Below, one piece after another: positions 8,789 through 16,995 of a stretch of DNA of 64,000 nucleotides. Position 1 is the stretch's first letter. Every line of letters starts with the position of its first letter. The stretch comes from Streptosporangium brasiliense. GTDB lineage: Bacteria; Actinomycetota; Actinomycetes; Streptosporangiales; Streptosporangiaceae. The notes beneath the pieces are model-generated. The model ran no database searches. It was given only the letters and a program-made list of their open reading frames with translations, and was not told where the DNA came from. Location: NCBI RefSeq assembly GCF_030811595.1, contig NZ_JAUSRB010000002.1, positions 1,054,001-1,118,000 on the forward strand, given 5' to 3'. A program made the translations under genes and the position numbers.

Positions 8789-9148
8789 TTGCCCAGGGGA
8801 ACGTTCGAGGAGCGCGCGGCGACCGGACCCGGGGAGGTGCGGCCCGACGCCGCCCCGCACCGGATCGACGGCTCGGCGATCACCACCTCCGCCGACGCCA
8901 TGGCCGCGATCGCCGGGGCCCTGTCGTTCCCCGACTACTTCGGGCACAACCTCGACGCGCTGTACGACTGCCTGACCGACCTGACGTGGCTGCCGGCGGG
9001 CGAGCACCTGCTGGTCTGGTCGGACTCCTCGGTGCTGCGGGCCGCCGACCAACCGGCCTACGAGGCGATCCGCACCGTGCTCGCCGAGGCCGTCGCCGAC
9101 GACGCCCCCGGCGAGGCCTTCCTGTCCGTCCTGCTCCTGACCGACTGA
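8789..9148 (+). CDS. barstar-family ribonuclease inhibitor
   Basis: A 119-residue protein of the barstar family that should bind and block the ribonuclease encoded just upstream, protecting the cytoplasm. The characteristic block FPDYFGHNLDALYDCLTDL (residues about 47-65) contains the helix that plugs the barnase active site, with acidic residues D48, D56, D60 and D64. It starts at TTG (8789), seven bases after a strong GGAGGTGA that includes the RNase stop. Its last 91 bases overlap the end of the convergent SWIM gene. Confidence 0.9.
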   Translation: MPRGTFEERAATGPGEVRPDAAPHRIDGSAITTSADAMAAIAGALSFPDYFGHNLDALYDCLTDLTWLPAGEHLLVWSDSSVLRAADQPAYEAIRTVLAEAVADDAPGEAFLSVLLLTD

Positions 9149-9402
9149 GCCGTCGCCACGCAGTGCGCGCACATGGCCCCGTTGTCCCGGCCCTCCGCGC
9201 AGGTGCACCACCAGTGCAGGACTCCGTCGGCGAGCCGGAACTCCACGCGCGCGGCGCCGTCGTCCACCTCTGCGGCCACCACCGACGGGCTGAACCTGAC
9301 CAGCTGCACCGCGCCCGACTTCTCCAGCTCACCGCCGCGGGCCAACGCCGCCTGCCCGGCGCGGTCGGCCTCCGCCCCGATCAGCTCCGCGATCTCTTTC
9401 AT
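9058..9402 (-). CDS. SWIM zinc-finger protein
   Basis: A 114-residue protein whose centre has the SWIM pattern CxCx(n)CxH: CTC followed eleven residues later by CAHC, preceded by the HWW strand. SWIM domains bind DNA or protein partners. The start MKEIAELIGAEADRAGQAAL was taken at the ATG at 9402, because GGAGGGG lies at the right distance there; an ATG 18 bases upstream is possible. The C-terminal third overlaps the barstar gene on the other strand and is Ser/Arg-rich with no domain, so the true constraint is probably on residues 1-85. Function unknown. Confidence 0.65.
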   Translation of the reverse strand: MKEIAELIGAEADRAGQAALARGGELEKSGAVQLVRFSPSVVAAEVDDGAARVEFRLADGVLHWWCTCAEGRDNGAMCAHCVATAQSVRSRTDRKASPGASSATASASTVRIAS

Positions 9403-9573
9403 GGGCCCCTCCCCCTCCATAACTAGGACGTGCCCGGAGGCGCGATGGTTCGCAGTAGCCCAAAAGCTATAAATCCTTTCTTGATATGAATCACCAACAT
9501 CTCTGGTCGCGGATGAGCAGCGTTGCTAGGGTTTCGCCACTGTTAACCGCACATATCCGTAGTGCGAGGTACT

Positions 9574-11643
9574 ATGGCCGGCCGCAGCCACTCGATCAGG
9601 GTCAAGATTTTCACCCTCCTTCTCGTGCCGATTGTCTCGCTTGTAGCGATTTGGGCATTTGCGGCGACCCTCACCCTGCGGAGCGGCCAGGATCTGCTGC
9701 GGGCCAGCGAAGGCTACGAGCGCGGAATCCTGCCCACCCGGACGGTCACCACCGCGCTCCAGCACGAGCGGCTGCTGTCACTGGCCGCCCTGGGCGACTC
9801 GGCCGTCCCGCGCACCGACCTCGACGCCCAGCGCATCCAGACCAACACCGCGCGGGCGGAGCTGGAACGGCTGGTCCCCGCGCTCCAGGAGAGCACCACC
9901 CCGGCCGTGTGGGACCGCCTGGTCCGTCTGCTGGCCACGATGGAGCGGCTCACCGAGGTCCGGAGCGGGGTCGACACCCACACCGCCGGCCGGATGCAGA
10001 CCCTCGACGCCTACAGCGGGATGATCCAGGCGGCCTTCGAGGTCTACGACAAGATCCGGATCTCCTCGGACATCGACCTGAACGACCAGACCCGCGCCGT
10101 CGTCCTGATGGGGCGCAGCCGCGAGATGCTCAGTCGGCAGGCGGCCCTGATCGCCGGCGCCGTGGCCGAGGGCAGCATGAGCGCCGAGGAGCGCGCCGCG
10201 TTCAGCGAGCTGGCCACCGGCCGCAGGCTGCTCTACTCCCTGGGCTTCGACCAGTTCGACGAGGAGTTCCAGGGGCTCTACCGGGACCTGCAGAGCTCGG
10301 CCGCCTACACCTCGTTCGAGCGGATCGAGAAGGCCGTCACCACGGCGGCCCGGCCCGAACCCTCCTGGGTGACGGTCTCGGCCGAGCTCTCCGACACCTT
10401 CGACGGCCTCGGCGGCCAGGTCAGCAGGGGCATCACCGAACGGTCCGGACCGCTGGCCACCGGCATCCTGGTCCAGATCGGGATCGCCGGCGGCCTCGGC
10501 CTGATCGCGGTCGCGGTGTCCATCTTCGTCTCGGTGCGCTTCGGCCGCCGGATCGGCACCGAGCTCATCGGCCTCCAGCAGGCGGCCCTCGACCTGGCGC
10601 ACAAGCGGCTGCCGGACGTGGTCGAGCGGCTGCGCAAGGGCGAGGACGTCTGCTCCGAGGCCCGGGAGCTGAACTACGGCACCACCACCGAGATCGTGAA
10701 CGTCGGCAAGGCGTTCTCCTCCGTCCAGCGGACCGCCGTCGAGGCGGCCGCCGGCCAGGCCCAGATGCGCAAGAGCGTCAACAAGGTCTTCGTGAACCTG
10801 GCCAGGCGCAGCCAGTCGCTCCTGCACCGGCAGCTCTCCATGCTGGAGACGATGGAACGGCGGGCCAGCGACCCGGAGACCCTGGAGGACCTGTTCGGCC
10901 TGGACCATCTGACCACCCGCATGCGCCGCCACTCCGAGGGCCTGATCATCCTGTCCGGCGCGGTCCCGGGCCGGGGCTGGCGGACGCCGGTCGCGATCTA
11001 CGACGTGGTCCGCGCCGCCGTCGAGGAGGTCGAGGACTACCAGCGCGTGACGGTGAACGTGCCGCAGGGCCCCTCGGTGGTCGGCTCGGTCGTGACCGAC
11101 GTGATCCACCTGGTGGCCGAGCTGGTGGAGAACGCCGCCATCTTCTCGCCCCCGCACACCACGGTGAGCGTCCACGGCGAGGCGGTGGCCAGGGGCTACG
11201 TCATCGAGGTGGAGGATCGCGGGCTCGGCATCACCCCGGCCGAGATGGCCCAGCTCAACGAGCGGCTGGCCGACCCGCCGGAGTTCGACCTGGCCGACAG
11301 CGACCGGCTCGGCCTGTTCGTCGTGACGCAGCTCGCCGCCCGGCACGGCATCCGCGTCTCGCTGCGCCCCTCCCCCTTCGGCGGCACCACGGCGATCGTG
11401 CTCCTGCCGGGCGAGCTGGTCGTCGACGCGACCGGCCCGCGGGCCGCCTACACGGCCGAGGTCGAGTGGATCACCACTGACAGCGGCCTCCCCAAGCGGG
11501 TACGGCAGGCCGCGCCCGAGCGCCAGGCCGTGCCGGCGCGGCGGCCCGTGCCCGTCGAGGCGCCGGAGCCGGCCCCGAGCAGTGTGATGACGTCGTTCCG
11601 CGACGGATGGCGCCGTGCGGAGCAGGAAAGCGGGGCGGAATGA
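9574..11643 (+). CDS. conservon-type sensor histidine kinase (CvnA-like) with NIT domain
   Basis: A 689-residue membrane sensor kinase. A first membrane helix (about residues 10-32) is followed by an extracellular, mostly helical nitrate/nitrite-sensing (NIT-like) region to about 290, a second membrane helix with GIAGGLGLIAVAVSIFV, a HAMP-like linker, then a kinase part with the N box ELVENAAIFSPP and G boxes VEDRGLGI and DRLGLFVV. In place of an ordinary H box it has the CvnA-like stretch VFVNLARRSQSLLHRQLSML. The ATG at 9574 follows a GAGGT. The gene overlaps the next one (DUF742) by four bases. Classical conservons are cvnA-B-C-D; here B and D are missing. Confidence 0.87.
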   Translation: MAGRSHSIRVKIFTLLLVPIVSLVAIWAFAATLTLRSGQDLLRASEGYERGILPTRTVTTALQHERLLSLAALGDSAVPRTDLDAQRIQTNTARAELERLVPALQESTTPAVWDRLVRLLATMERLTEVRSGVDTHTAGRMQTLDAYSGMIQAAFEVYDKIRISSDIDLNDQTRAVVLMGRSREMLSRQAALIAGAVAEGSMSAEERAAFSELATGRRLLYSLGFDQFDEEFQGLYRDLQSSAAYTSFERIEKAVTTAARPEPSWVTVSAELSDTFDGLGGQVSRGITERSGPLATGILVQIGIAGGLGLIAVAVSIFVSVRFGRRIGTELIGLQQAALDLAHKRLPDVVERLRKGEDVCSEARELNYGTTTEIVNVGKAFSSVQRTAVEAAAGQAQMRKSVNKVFVNLARRSQSLLHRQLSMLETMERRASDPETLEDLFGLDHLTTRMRRHSEGLIILSGAVPGRGWRTPVAIYDVVRAAVEEVEDYQRVTVNVPQGPSVVGSVVTDVIHLVAELVENAAIFSPPHTTVSVHGEAVARGYVIEVEDRGLGITPAEMAQLNERLADPPEFDLADSDRLGLFVVTQLAARHGIRVSLRPSPFGGTTAIVLLPGELVVDATGPRAAYTAEVEWITTDSGLPKRVRQAAPERQAVPARRPVPVEAPEPAPSSVMTSFRDGWRRAEQESGAE

Positions 11644-11996
11644 CGGAACGCTGGCTCGACCAGGACGCCGGTCCCATCGTCCGCCCGTACACGCTCACCC
11701 GCGGCCGGACCCGGGCCGCCGGGGCCCGCTTCGACCTGATCGCCATCGTGGTGGCGATCAAGAAACCGCCGCAGGACCTGCCGCCCGAACACACCGTGAT
11801 CATGGATTCCTGCCGCCTGCCGATCTCGGTGGCCGAGCTGGCCTCGGAGATCGAGATGCCGATCGGGGTGATCCGGGTGCTCCTCGGCGACCTGCGCGAA
11901 TCCGGCCTGATCACCATGCGGCTCCCCGCGGGCGATGTCGCGTTCCCCCAGGAGAGCGTGCTGCGGGACGTGCTCGCCGGCCTCAAGGCGCTGTAG
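11640..11996 (+). CDS. DUF742 family protein (CvnC-like)
   Basis: A 118-residue protein with the DUF742 signature: an N-terminal RPYTLTRGRT, then a winged-helix-like core (LPISVAELASEIEMPIGVIRVLLGDLRESGLI) and a C-terminal FPQESVLRDVLAGLKAL. In conservons this protein works with the kinase, a roadblock protein and a Rab-like GTPase. The start ATG overlaps the kinase stop (ATGA). No roadblock or GTPase gene follows: after it come a GC-rich tandem repeat and a convergent acetyltransferase. It is therefore a shortened conservon, or the missing partners are encoded elsewhere. Confidence 0.9.
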   Translation: MTERWLDQDAGPIVRPYTLTRGRTRAAGARFDLIAIVVAIKKPPQDLPPEHTVIMDSCRLPISVAELASEIEMPIGVIRVLLGDLRESGLITMRLPAGDVAFPQESVLRDVLAGLKAL

Positions 11997-12021
11997 CCTC
12001 CAGCGCGTCGCCGCCTCCTCC

Positions 12022-12108
12022 GGGACGCGGCCCCTTCGGGACGCGGCCTCCTCCGGGATGCGGCCTCCTCCAGGACGCGGCCTCCTCCAGGACGCAGCCC
12101 CTTCGGGG
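12022..12108. repeat. tandem repeat, five units of 16-17 bases
   Basis: Five successive imperfect units of the form GGGACGCGGCCTCCTCC begin at 12022, 12038, 12055, 12072 and 12089. The block lies between the DUF742 gene and a convergent acetyltransferase gene. It could fold into alternative GC hairpins and act as a shared terminator, or be a slippage-prone minisatellite. Confidence 0.7.
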
Positions 12109-12159
12109 CACCGCGGCTCACCGGCGCGGTGAGACGCCGCCCCCGGCCCGTGCTGCGGG

Positions 12160-12651
12160 TCAGTCGGTGGCCAGGCGGGCGTGCCGTTCCACGTCGTACC
12201 GCACCCCGTCGTAGCACAGCTTGGCCCGCTCGACCCCCTCGGGCCGGAAACCCGCCCTGGTCGCCACCGCGCAGGAGGCCGCGTTGTTGATCCGGTGTCC
12301 CAGCTCCAGCCGGAAGAGCCCGCGCTCCCGGAACGCCCAGTCCGCCAGCTTGCGGGCCGCGGCCACGGCCACCCCGCGCCCCCTGGCGTGCGGCGACGTC
12401 CAGTAGGACACCCAGCCGGTGTCGTGCGCGTCGATGTTGCTCACCGCGACGTTCCCCACGACGCTGCCGTCCACCACCACGGCGAACGCCTGCGCGTCGT
12501 CCCGGAAGCCCCACACTCCCATCCACTCCAGCGCCGCCTGGGGTGTGTCGATCGGCCGGGCCGCCTGCTGCGCCATGTCCGGCGAGCCGAACGCGTCGAG
12601 CAGGGCCGGCGCGTCGTCGGGCCGCCAGCCCCGCAGTTCCACCTCGATCAT
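12160..12651 (-). CDS. GNAT-family N-acetyltransferase (RimJ/RimL-like)
   Basis: A 163-residue acetyltransferase. After the strand ELRGWRPDDAPALLDAF comes a GNAT core with the acetyl-CoA loop SPHARGRGVAVAAARKLADW (Q/RxxGxG/A form) and the RLELGHRINNAASCAVATRAGF stretch typical of RimJ/RimL relatives, in which an asparagine begins the last helix. The target (ribosomal protein N-terminus, antibiotic or other amine) is unknown. It is divergent from another GNAT gene, with 114 bases between them that hold a LacI-type box. The start is the ATG at 12651. Confidence 0.82.
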   Translation of the reverse strand: MIEVELRGWRPDDAPALLDAFGSPDMAQQAARPIDTPQAALEWMGVWGFRDDAQAFAVVVDGSVVGNVAVSNIDAHDTGWVSYWTSPHARGRGVAVAAARKLADWAFRERGLFRLELGHRINNAASCAVATRAGFRPEGVERAKLCYDGVRYDVERHARLATD

Positions 12652-12731
12652 GCCGTGCAGGGTATTGCCCCGGCGGGGATGCCGGAAGCCCCGCGACCGC
12701 GCCGGACGGCCCGGGCCATCCACAGATCTTG

Positions 12732-12745
12732 TGAGAGCGCTCCCA
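12732..12745. promoter_or_regulatory. LacI/CebR-like operator between divergent GNAT genes
   Basis: The sequence TGAGAGCGCTCCCA differs by one base from TGGGAGCGCTCCCA, the palindrome bound by CebR-type LacI-family regulators in Streptomyces. It lies 20 bases before the ATG of the rightward GNAT gene and 80 before the leftward one. No LacI-family gene is in this window. Confidence 0.5.
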
Positions 12746-12765
12746 CGAACGGCATCATTGCCTCC

Positions 12766-13398
12766 ATGACCACAGTCAGGCCGTACCACCCCGACGACCG
12801 CGCCGCCCTCCACGACATCTGCGTGCGGACCGCGCACGACGGTGGCGACTCCCGGCACATCTATCCCGACCTGGAGCTGATGCCGAGCATTTTCGCAGCT
12901 CCCTACGCGTTTCTGGAGCCGGAGCTGACCTTCGTCCTGGACGACGGGGGCCGCGCGGTCGGCTACGTGCTCGGCACGGCCGACACGGCCGCCTTCGTCG
13001 GCTCCTTCCGCTCCACATGGCTGCCCCGTATGAGAGAGCGTTTTCCCGCCCTCGACGGACCGCCCGCCACTCCGAGCGAGACGATGATCGATCTGATGTA
13101 CCGCCCCGAGCGGATGATCCTCCCGGAGCTGGCCGCGTATCCGGCGCACCTCCACATCGACCTGCTCCCGGACCACCAGCGCAAGGGCCACGGCCGCGCG
13201 CTGATGAACGCCTTCCTCGACGCGCTGCACCACAAGGGGGTGCCGGCGGTGCACCTGGGCATGGTCACCGCCAACACCCCGGCCAGGGCCTTCTACGACC
13301 GCCTCGGCTTCCACGAGATCCCGGTCGCCGACCCCGGCCCCCTCACCTATCTCGGCCGGCGAACGGACCGGACAGTGCCGCCCACTGCAGCAGCATGA
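12766..13398 (+). CDS. GNAT-family N-acetyltransferase
   Basis: A 210-residue GNAT enzyme starting MTTVRPYHPDDRAALHDIC. The acetyl-CoA loop is clear (LLPDHQRKGHGRALMNAFLDAL, about residues 135-156), followed by HLGMVTANTPARAFYDRLGF, a standard GNAT C-terminal motif. The middle contains an insertion (about residues 75-120) seen in O-GlcNAcase-linked and some fungal-type GNATs. The substrate is unknown. It is divergent from a smaller GNAT gene, with a LacI-type box just before its start; it overlaps the convergent Nudix gene by 56 bases. Confidence 0.82.
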   Translation: MTTVRPYHPDDRAALHDICVRTAHDGGDSRHIYPDLELMPSIFAAPYAFLEPELTFVLDDGGRAVGYVLGTADTAAFVGSFRSTWLPRMRERFPALDGPPATPSETMIDLMYRPERMILPELAAYPAHLHIDLLPDHQRKGHGRALMNAFLDALHHKGVPAVHLGMVTANTPARAFYDRLGFHEIPVADPGPLTYLGRRTDRTVPPTAAA

Positions 13399-13996
13399 TG
13401 GTCTTCGCGTCGGCGATCTCGCCCGACTCGATCATCGCGAGCGCCTTCGCGAAGGGCAGCTCCACCAGCTCGATCTCCTCGCCGTCGTCGGCCAGCCCGC
13501 CGCCCTCGGAGGTCCGCCGGTCCGGGCTGTAGGGCGCGGCGAAGAAGTGTACGCGCTCGGTGACCGAGCCGGGGCTCATGTAGACGTCGAAGACGTGCCG
13601 GACCTCGCCGATGTCGTAGCCCGTCTCCTCCGACGCCTCCCGCCGGATCGCGGTCTCCGCGTCGTCGTCGTCGAGCAGGCCGCCGGCCGTTTCGAGGAGG
13701 AACCCGTCGGGATGGCCGTTGACGTAGGCCGGATAGCGGAACTGCCGGATCAGCAGGACCGTCGCCCGGTCGGCGTCGTAGAGCAGCACCGTCGCGCCGT
13801 TGCCGCGGTCGTAGGTCTCGCGCTCCTGGGTGGTCCAGCTCCCGTCCAGGCGCAGGTAGTCGAACGTCGTCCTGCGCAGCACGTACCAGCTCGACGAGAG
13901 CAGATCCACCTCGCGCACCCGGACCCGGGGGTTGCCGTCCAGGTCGCGCCCGGCCTGGTCCAGGCCGGTACGGCCACGCCGGTCGGGGACGTTCAC
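13343..13996 (-). CDS. Nudix hydrolase, NudK/ADP-sugar pyrophosphatase type
   Basis: A 217-residue Nudix hydrolase that should cleave a nucleoside diphosphate linked to a sugar such as GDP-mannose or ADP-ribose. The Nudix box is present with one change: an Asp replaces the first Glu of Gx5Ex7REUxEEGU, within GGLLDDDDAETAIRREASEE. YDRGNGATVLLYD, RQFRYPAYVNG and DVYMSPGSVTERVHFFAA are standard NudK-family blocks. The GTG at 13996 (VNVPDRRGRTGLD) gives the usual length; an ATG at 14179 would add 61 residues, mostly proline- and glycine-rich, so the start is uncertain. It overlaps the convergent GNAT gene. Confidence 0.82.
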   Translation of the reverse strand: MNVPDRRGRTGLDQAGRDLDGNPRVRVREVDLLSSSWYVLRRTTFDYLRLDGSWTTQERETYDRGNGATVLLYDADRATVLLIRQFRYPAYVNGHPDGFLLETAGGLLDDDDAETAIRREASEETGYDIGEVRHVFDVYMSPGSVTERVHFFAAPYSPDRRTSEGGGLADDGEEIELVELPFAKALAMIESGEIADAKTIMLLQWAALSGPFAGRDR

Positions 13997-14284
13997 CCCG
14001 GGGACCTCACCGGGGACCTCGCCGGGGAGCGGAGCCCTCCGGTCCCCCGTCGCTCCTCCCGGCCCGGCCGCCGGCGGCACGGCCGGGGCGGCGGCCACCG
14101 GCCGGCCGTACGGCTCCCGCGCGGGCGGATCGGTCAAGGGCGTGCGCGACGGGCCGTCCGCTCCTGCAGGTGTTCGCATGGCAGCCAGTCTGCACCAACG
14201 CCGGAGGCCCCCCGGACGCGCCGGCCGCCCGCATCCGATCGAGGGTCCCAGATAGTTCCGGGGACAGGTGGGCACTCAGCCCGT

Positions 14285-14602
14285 ATGAGCGACGATTCAC
14301 AGAGCCACGACTTCCGCGGGAACAACTTCAGGGACGGCCCCCCGGACCGGCCCAGGACGATGGGGGAGATAGCACTGAACCTGGCGGTCAGCGAGGCGCT
14401 GGCCAACCACGGCCACCACGCGCTGGTCAACGCGCACGAGAGCGCCGCCGACAACCACGAGCTCATGGCCCGGGCGGGAGTGGGCGATGTCGACGAGCAC
14501 CTCGACCTGGCACGCTGGCACCGCTGGTGCGCGGTCGTCGAGGACCAGCTCGCCGACGAGGCGGACCTGCGGACCCCGGCCAGACGGGACGGGGACCCCT
14601 GA
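14285..14602 (+). CDS. hypothetical protein, 105 residues
   Basis: A small charged protein that I do not recognise. Its N-terminal 25 residues are polar and look disordered (MSDDSQSHDFRGNNFRDG); the rest is strongly helical and His/Ala-rich, with NLAVSEALANHGHHALVNAH and a second helix pair around DLARWHRWCAVVEDQLADEA. It has no membrane segment or signal. It stands alone, divergent from the Nudix gene. Codon usage looks genuine (G or C at nearly all third positions). Confidence 0.55.
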   Translation: MSDDSQSHDFRGNNFRDGPPDRPRTMGEIALNLAVSEALANHGHHALVNAHESAADNHELMARAGVGDVDEHLDLARWHRWCAVVEDQLADEADLRTPARRDGDP

Positions 14603-14719
14603 GGGCGCAGGCACGGCCGGCCGCCGCTCCTCCCGCGCACCGACCGTAGATCCCCCGCGCACGGACCGCGTCACGGCGGAGCCCGCCCGGCCACCGGGCC
14701 GCCGGGCGGCTCCCGCCCT

Positions 14720-15895
14720 TCACTCCGGGATCTTGAGCACCACCACGGCGATGTCGTCGCAGGGCAGGCCGGACTGGAAGGCCACCACCTCGTCCGTCAG
14801 GTGCCTGGCGATGCCCGCCGCGTCCGCGTCCCGGCAGGCGCTGAGCGCCTGCTCCATCCTCTCCTCGCCGAACAGCTCGTCGCCGGCCCGCCCTTCGATG
14901 ACGCCGTCGGTGTAGAAGACGACGGTGTCCCCCGGGGCGAGGTCGACGGCGACGTCGTGGAGGTCCACGGTCTCCAGGATCCCCAGCACGGTCCCGGGCC
15001 GGCCGACCAGGCCGAGCTGCCCTTCGCGGGAGATGCGGACGGCGGGCGGGTGGCCGCCCAGGGAGAGGGTGAGGCGGAAGCGGTCGTGCGCGTCCCGGTG
15101 CACCTGCGCGTAGACGGCCGTCAGGAACCGGTCCGTCTGCTCGCCGAGCAGCACCTCGTTGAGGGCGGCGAGGACCGCCGAGGGTCTGCTGTCCCGCAGG
15201 GGCGCGGCCCGGAGGGTGTAGCGGGCCAGGCTGGTGACGACGGCCGCCGCCACCCCCTTGCCGCACACGTCTCCCAGGGTGAGCGCCCAGCCGTCCACGA
15301 TCTCGTACATGTCGTAGAAGTCGCCGCCGACCTCGTCGCCCTGTCCGGCCGGCCGGTAGGTCCCGGCCACGTCCATGCCGGGGACGCGGGGCAGCGCCGG
15401 CGGGATGAAGCTCCGCTGCAGGGTCCGGGCGAGGTCGGTCGCCTGCCGCTGGGACCGTTCCGCCCGCTGCCGGGCCCGCAGGAGCTCGCGCTCGTAGTCC
15501 CTGCGGTCGCTGGCGGCGACGACACCGATCCAGATCTGCTCCGGCCGGGTGGGGGTCCGCTCCCGCATCACCGCGTTGAGCAGGACCGGGACCCGGCGCC
15601 CGTCGACGCGTCTCAGGTCGACCGCGACCTCCCTGACCACCGCCTGCAACGCCAGCAGCGGGGCGAAGTGCGTCTCGTAGAAGATGCGGTCGCCGACCGC
15701 CAGCAGGTCGTGGATCCGGTACCGGCCGACCAGCTCGTCCCTGCGGTAGCCCGTCAGGGCAAGCAGCGTACGGTTGACCCTGGTGATCGTGCCGTCGCCC
15801 CGCGTGGTGAGATAGCCGCACGGAGCGTCCTCGTACAGCTCCTCCAGCTCCTCCACCGCGCCCCGGGTCACCTGCGCGTCATCACGGGTGGCCAT
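14720..15895 (-). CDS. PAS-domain PP2C phosphatase (RsbP-like)
   Basis: A 391-residue serine phosphatase. Residues 15-125 are a PAS domain (DAPCGYLTTRGDGTITRVNRT), then a coiled linker rich in Glu and Arg (about 130-160), then a PP2C/SpoIIE catalytic domain with the metal-binding EVGGDFYDMYE, LGDVCGKGVAAAVV and CDDIAVVVLK. This is the architecture of RsbP, which dephosphorylates an anti-anti-sigma factor on energy stress. The ATG overlaps the stop of the upstream alpha/beta hydrolase (RsbQ-like) by 14 bases, matching the rsbQ-rsbP pair of Bacillus. No anti-sigma or anti-anti-sigma gene is adjacent. Confidence 0.88.
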   Translation of the reverse strand: MATRDDAQVTRGAVEELEELYEDAPCGYLTTRGDGTITRVNRTLLALTGYRRDELVGRYRIHDLLAVGDRIFYETHFAPLLALQAVVREVAVDLRRVDGRRVPVLLNAVMRERTPTRPEQIWIGVVAASDRRDYERELLRARQRAERSQRQATDLARTLQRSFIPPALPRVPGMDVAGTYRPAGQGDEVGGDFYDMYEIVDGWALTLGDVCGKGVAAAVVTSLARYTLRAAPLRDSRPSAVLAALNEVLLGEQTDRFLTAVYAQVHRDAHDRFRLTLSLGGHPPAVRISREGQLGLVGRPGTVLGILETVDLHDVAVDLAPGDTVVFYTDGVIEGRAGDELFGEERMEQALSACRDADAAGIARHLTDEVVAFQSGLPCDDIAVVVLKIPE

Positions 15896-16697
15896 GGACC
15901 TCCGCCCGCAGGAACGCCTTGATCGCGGCGATGGTCTCCTCGGGGGCGCTCAGATTGGGGCAGTGTCCCGTCGCCCGCATCAGCGTCAGCTCGCTGCCGG
16001 GGATCGCGCGGTGGACGTAGTGGCCCACCTGCGTCGGGGCGAGCGCGTCCTTCGAGCACTGCAGGATCAGCGAGGGCACGGTCACCTTCGGGAGATCGTC
16101 CCGGTTGTCGGACAGGAACGTCGTCCTGGCGAACTGCTTGGCGATCTCCGGGTCGGTACGGCAGAAGCTGTTGGTCAGTTCCTCCCCCAGCTCCGGGCGG
16201 TCCGGATTTTCCATGATCACCGGAGCCATCCGGCTCGACCACCCCAGGTAGTTGCTGTCGAGCGAGGCGATGAGCTCCTCGATGTCGGCGCCGCTGAACC
16301 CGCCGACGTAGTCGCCGTCGTCGATGTAGCGGGGTGAGGGCGCCACCAGGATCAGCTTCGCGAACCGGCGGGGTTCGCGGATGGCCGCCAGCACGCCGAC
16401 CATCGCGCTGACCGAGTGCCCGACGAAGACGGCCCCGGTGAGGTCCAGCTCGTCGCAGACGTCGAGGACGTCCTGCGCGTAGCCGTCGAGCGACATGTAG
16501 CGCTCGGCGGAGTAGGCGGACATCTCCGAACGGCCGGCTCCGACGTAGTCGAACAGGACGACCTCGTACTCGTCCTCGAAGGCGGGGGCCACGTATCGCC
16601 ACATGGCCTGGTCACAGCCGAACCCATGGGAGAAGACCATGGGCCTGCCGCCCCTGCGGCCGGTGACCTTGACGTTGTTGCGGGCCATGATGTCCAT
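15882..16697 (-). CDS. alpha/beta hydrolase, RsbQ-like
   Basis: A 271-residue alpha/beta hydrolase of the RsbQ/D14/KAI2 type. The catalytic triad is visible: S95 in GHSVSA, D217 in CSKDALAP and H245 in ATGHCPNLS; HGFGCDQ provides the oxyanion hole. RsbQ is needed to activate the PAS phosphatase RsbP, probably by making or handing over a small hydrophobic ligand, and here the phosphatase gene follows with overlapping ends. That makes the assignment stronger than homology alone. The ATG at 16697 gives the family N-terminus; an internal ATG at codon 4 is also possible. Confidence 0.88.
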   Translation of the reverse strand: MDIMARNNVKVTGRRGGRPMVFSHGFGCDQAMWRYVAPAFEDEYEVVLFDYVGAGRSEMSAYSAERYMSLDGYAQDVLDVCDELDLTGAVFVGHSVSAMVGVLAAIREPRRFAKLILVAPSPRYIDDGDYVGGFSGADIEELIASLDSNYLGWSSRMAPVIMENPDRPELGEELTNSFCRTDPEIAKQFARTTFLSDNRDDLPKVTVPSLILQCSKDALAPTQVGHYVHRAIPGSELTLMRATGHCPNLSAPEETIAAIKAFLRAEVHGHP

Positions 16698-16995
16698 TGC
16701 CTGACTTTAGCCATCGCACGATAAATAACGACAAAAGCCTCAGCAAGGGTGGATATAAATCCTCAACATCACAAAATTGCTGTAAAGCGAAACATAGCGT
16801 CAAACCTGAGGATAAGCCTTATTTACCCCCGTTTTCCAGGGGCCGGCAGGACGGCCGCCGGCGCCGCGGGAGGCGCCGGAGGGGCGGCCGGAGAGGTCAT
16901 GCCCAGGTCATGCCCGCCCCGGCATGCCGCCGACCGCCCACCCCGACACGCCGTCGGCCGCCCGCCCCGCACCTGCCCGGGGGCACCGCCGGACC
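16698..16995. other. AT-rich intergenic region
   Basis: It lies between the end of lpd and the start of the rsbQ-like gene. The right two thirds (16720-16830) are strikingly AT-rich for this genome and should hold the promoter of the rsbQ-rsbP operon; GGATATAAATCC (16752-16763) is a short palindrome. I could not fix a -35/-10 pair. No gene is seen. Confidence 0.4.
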
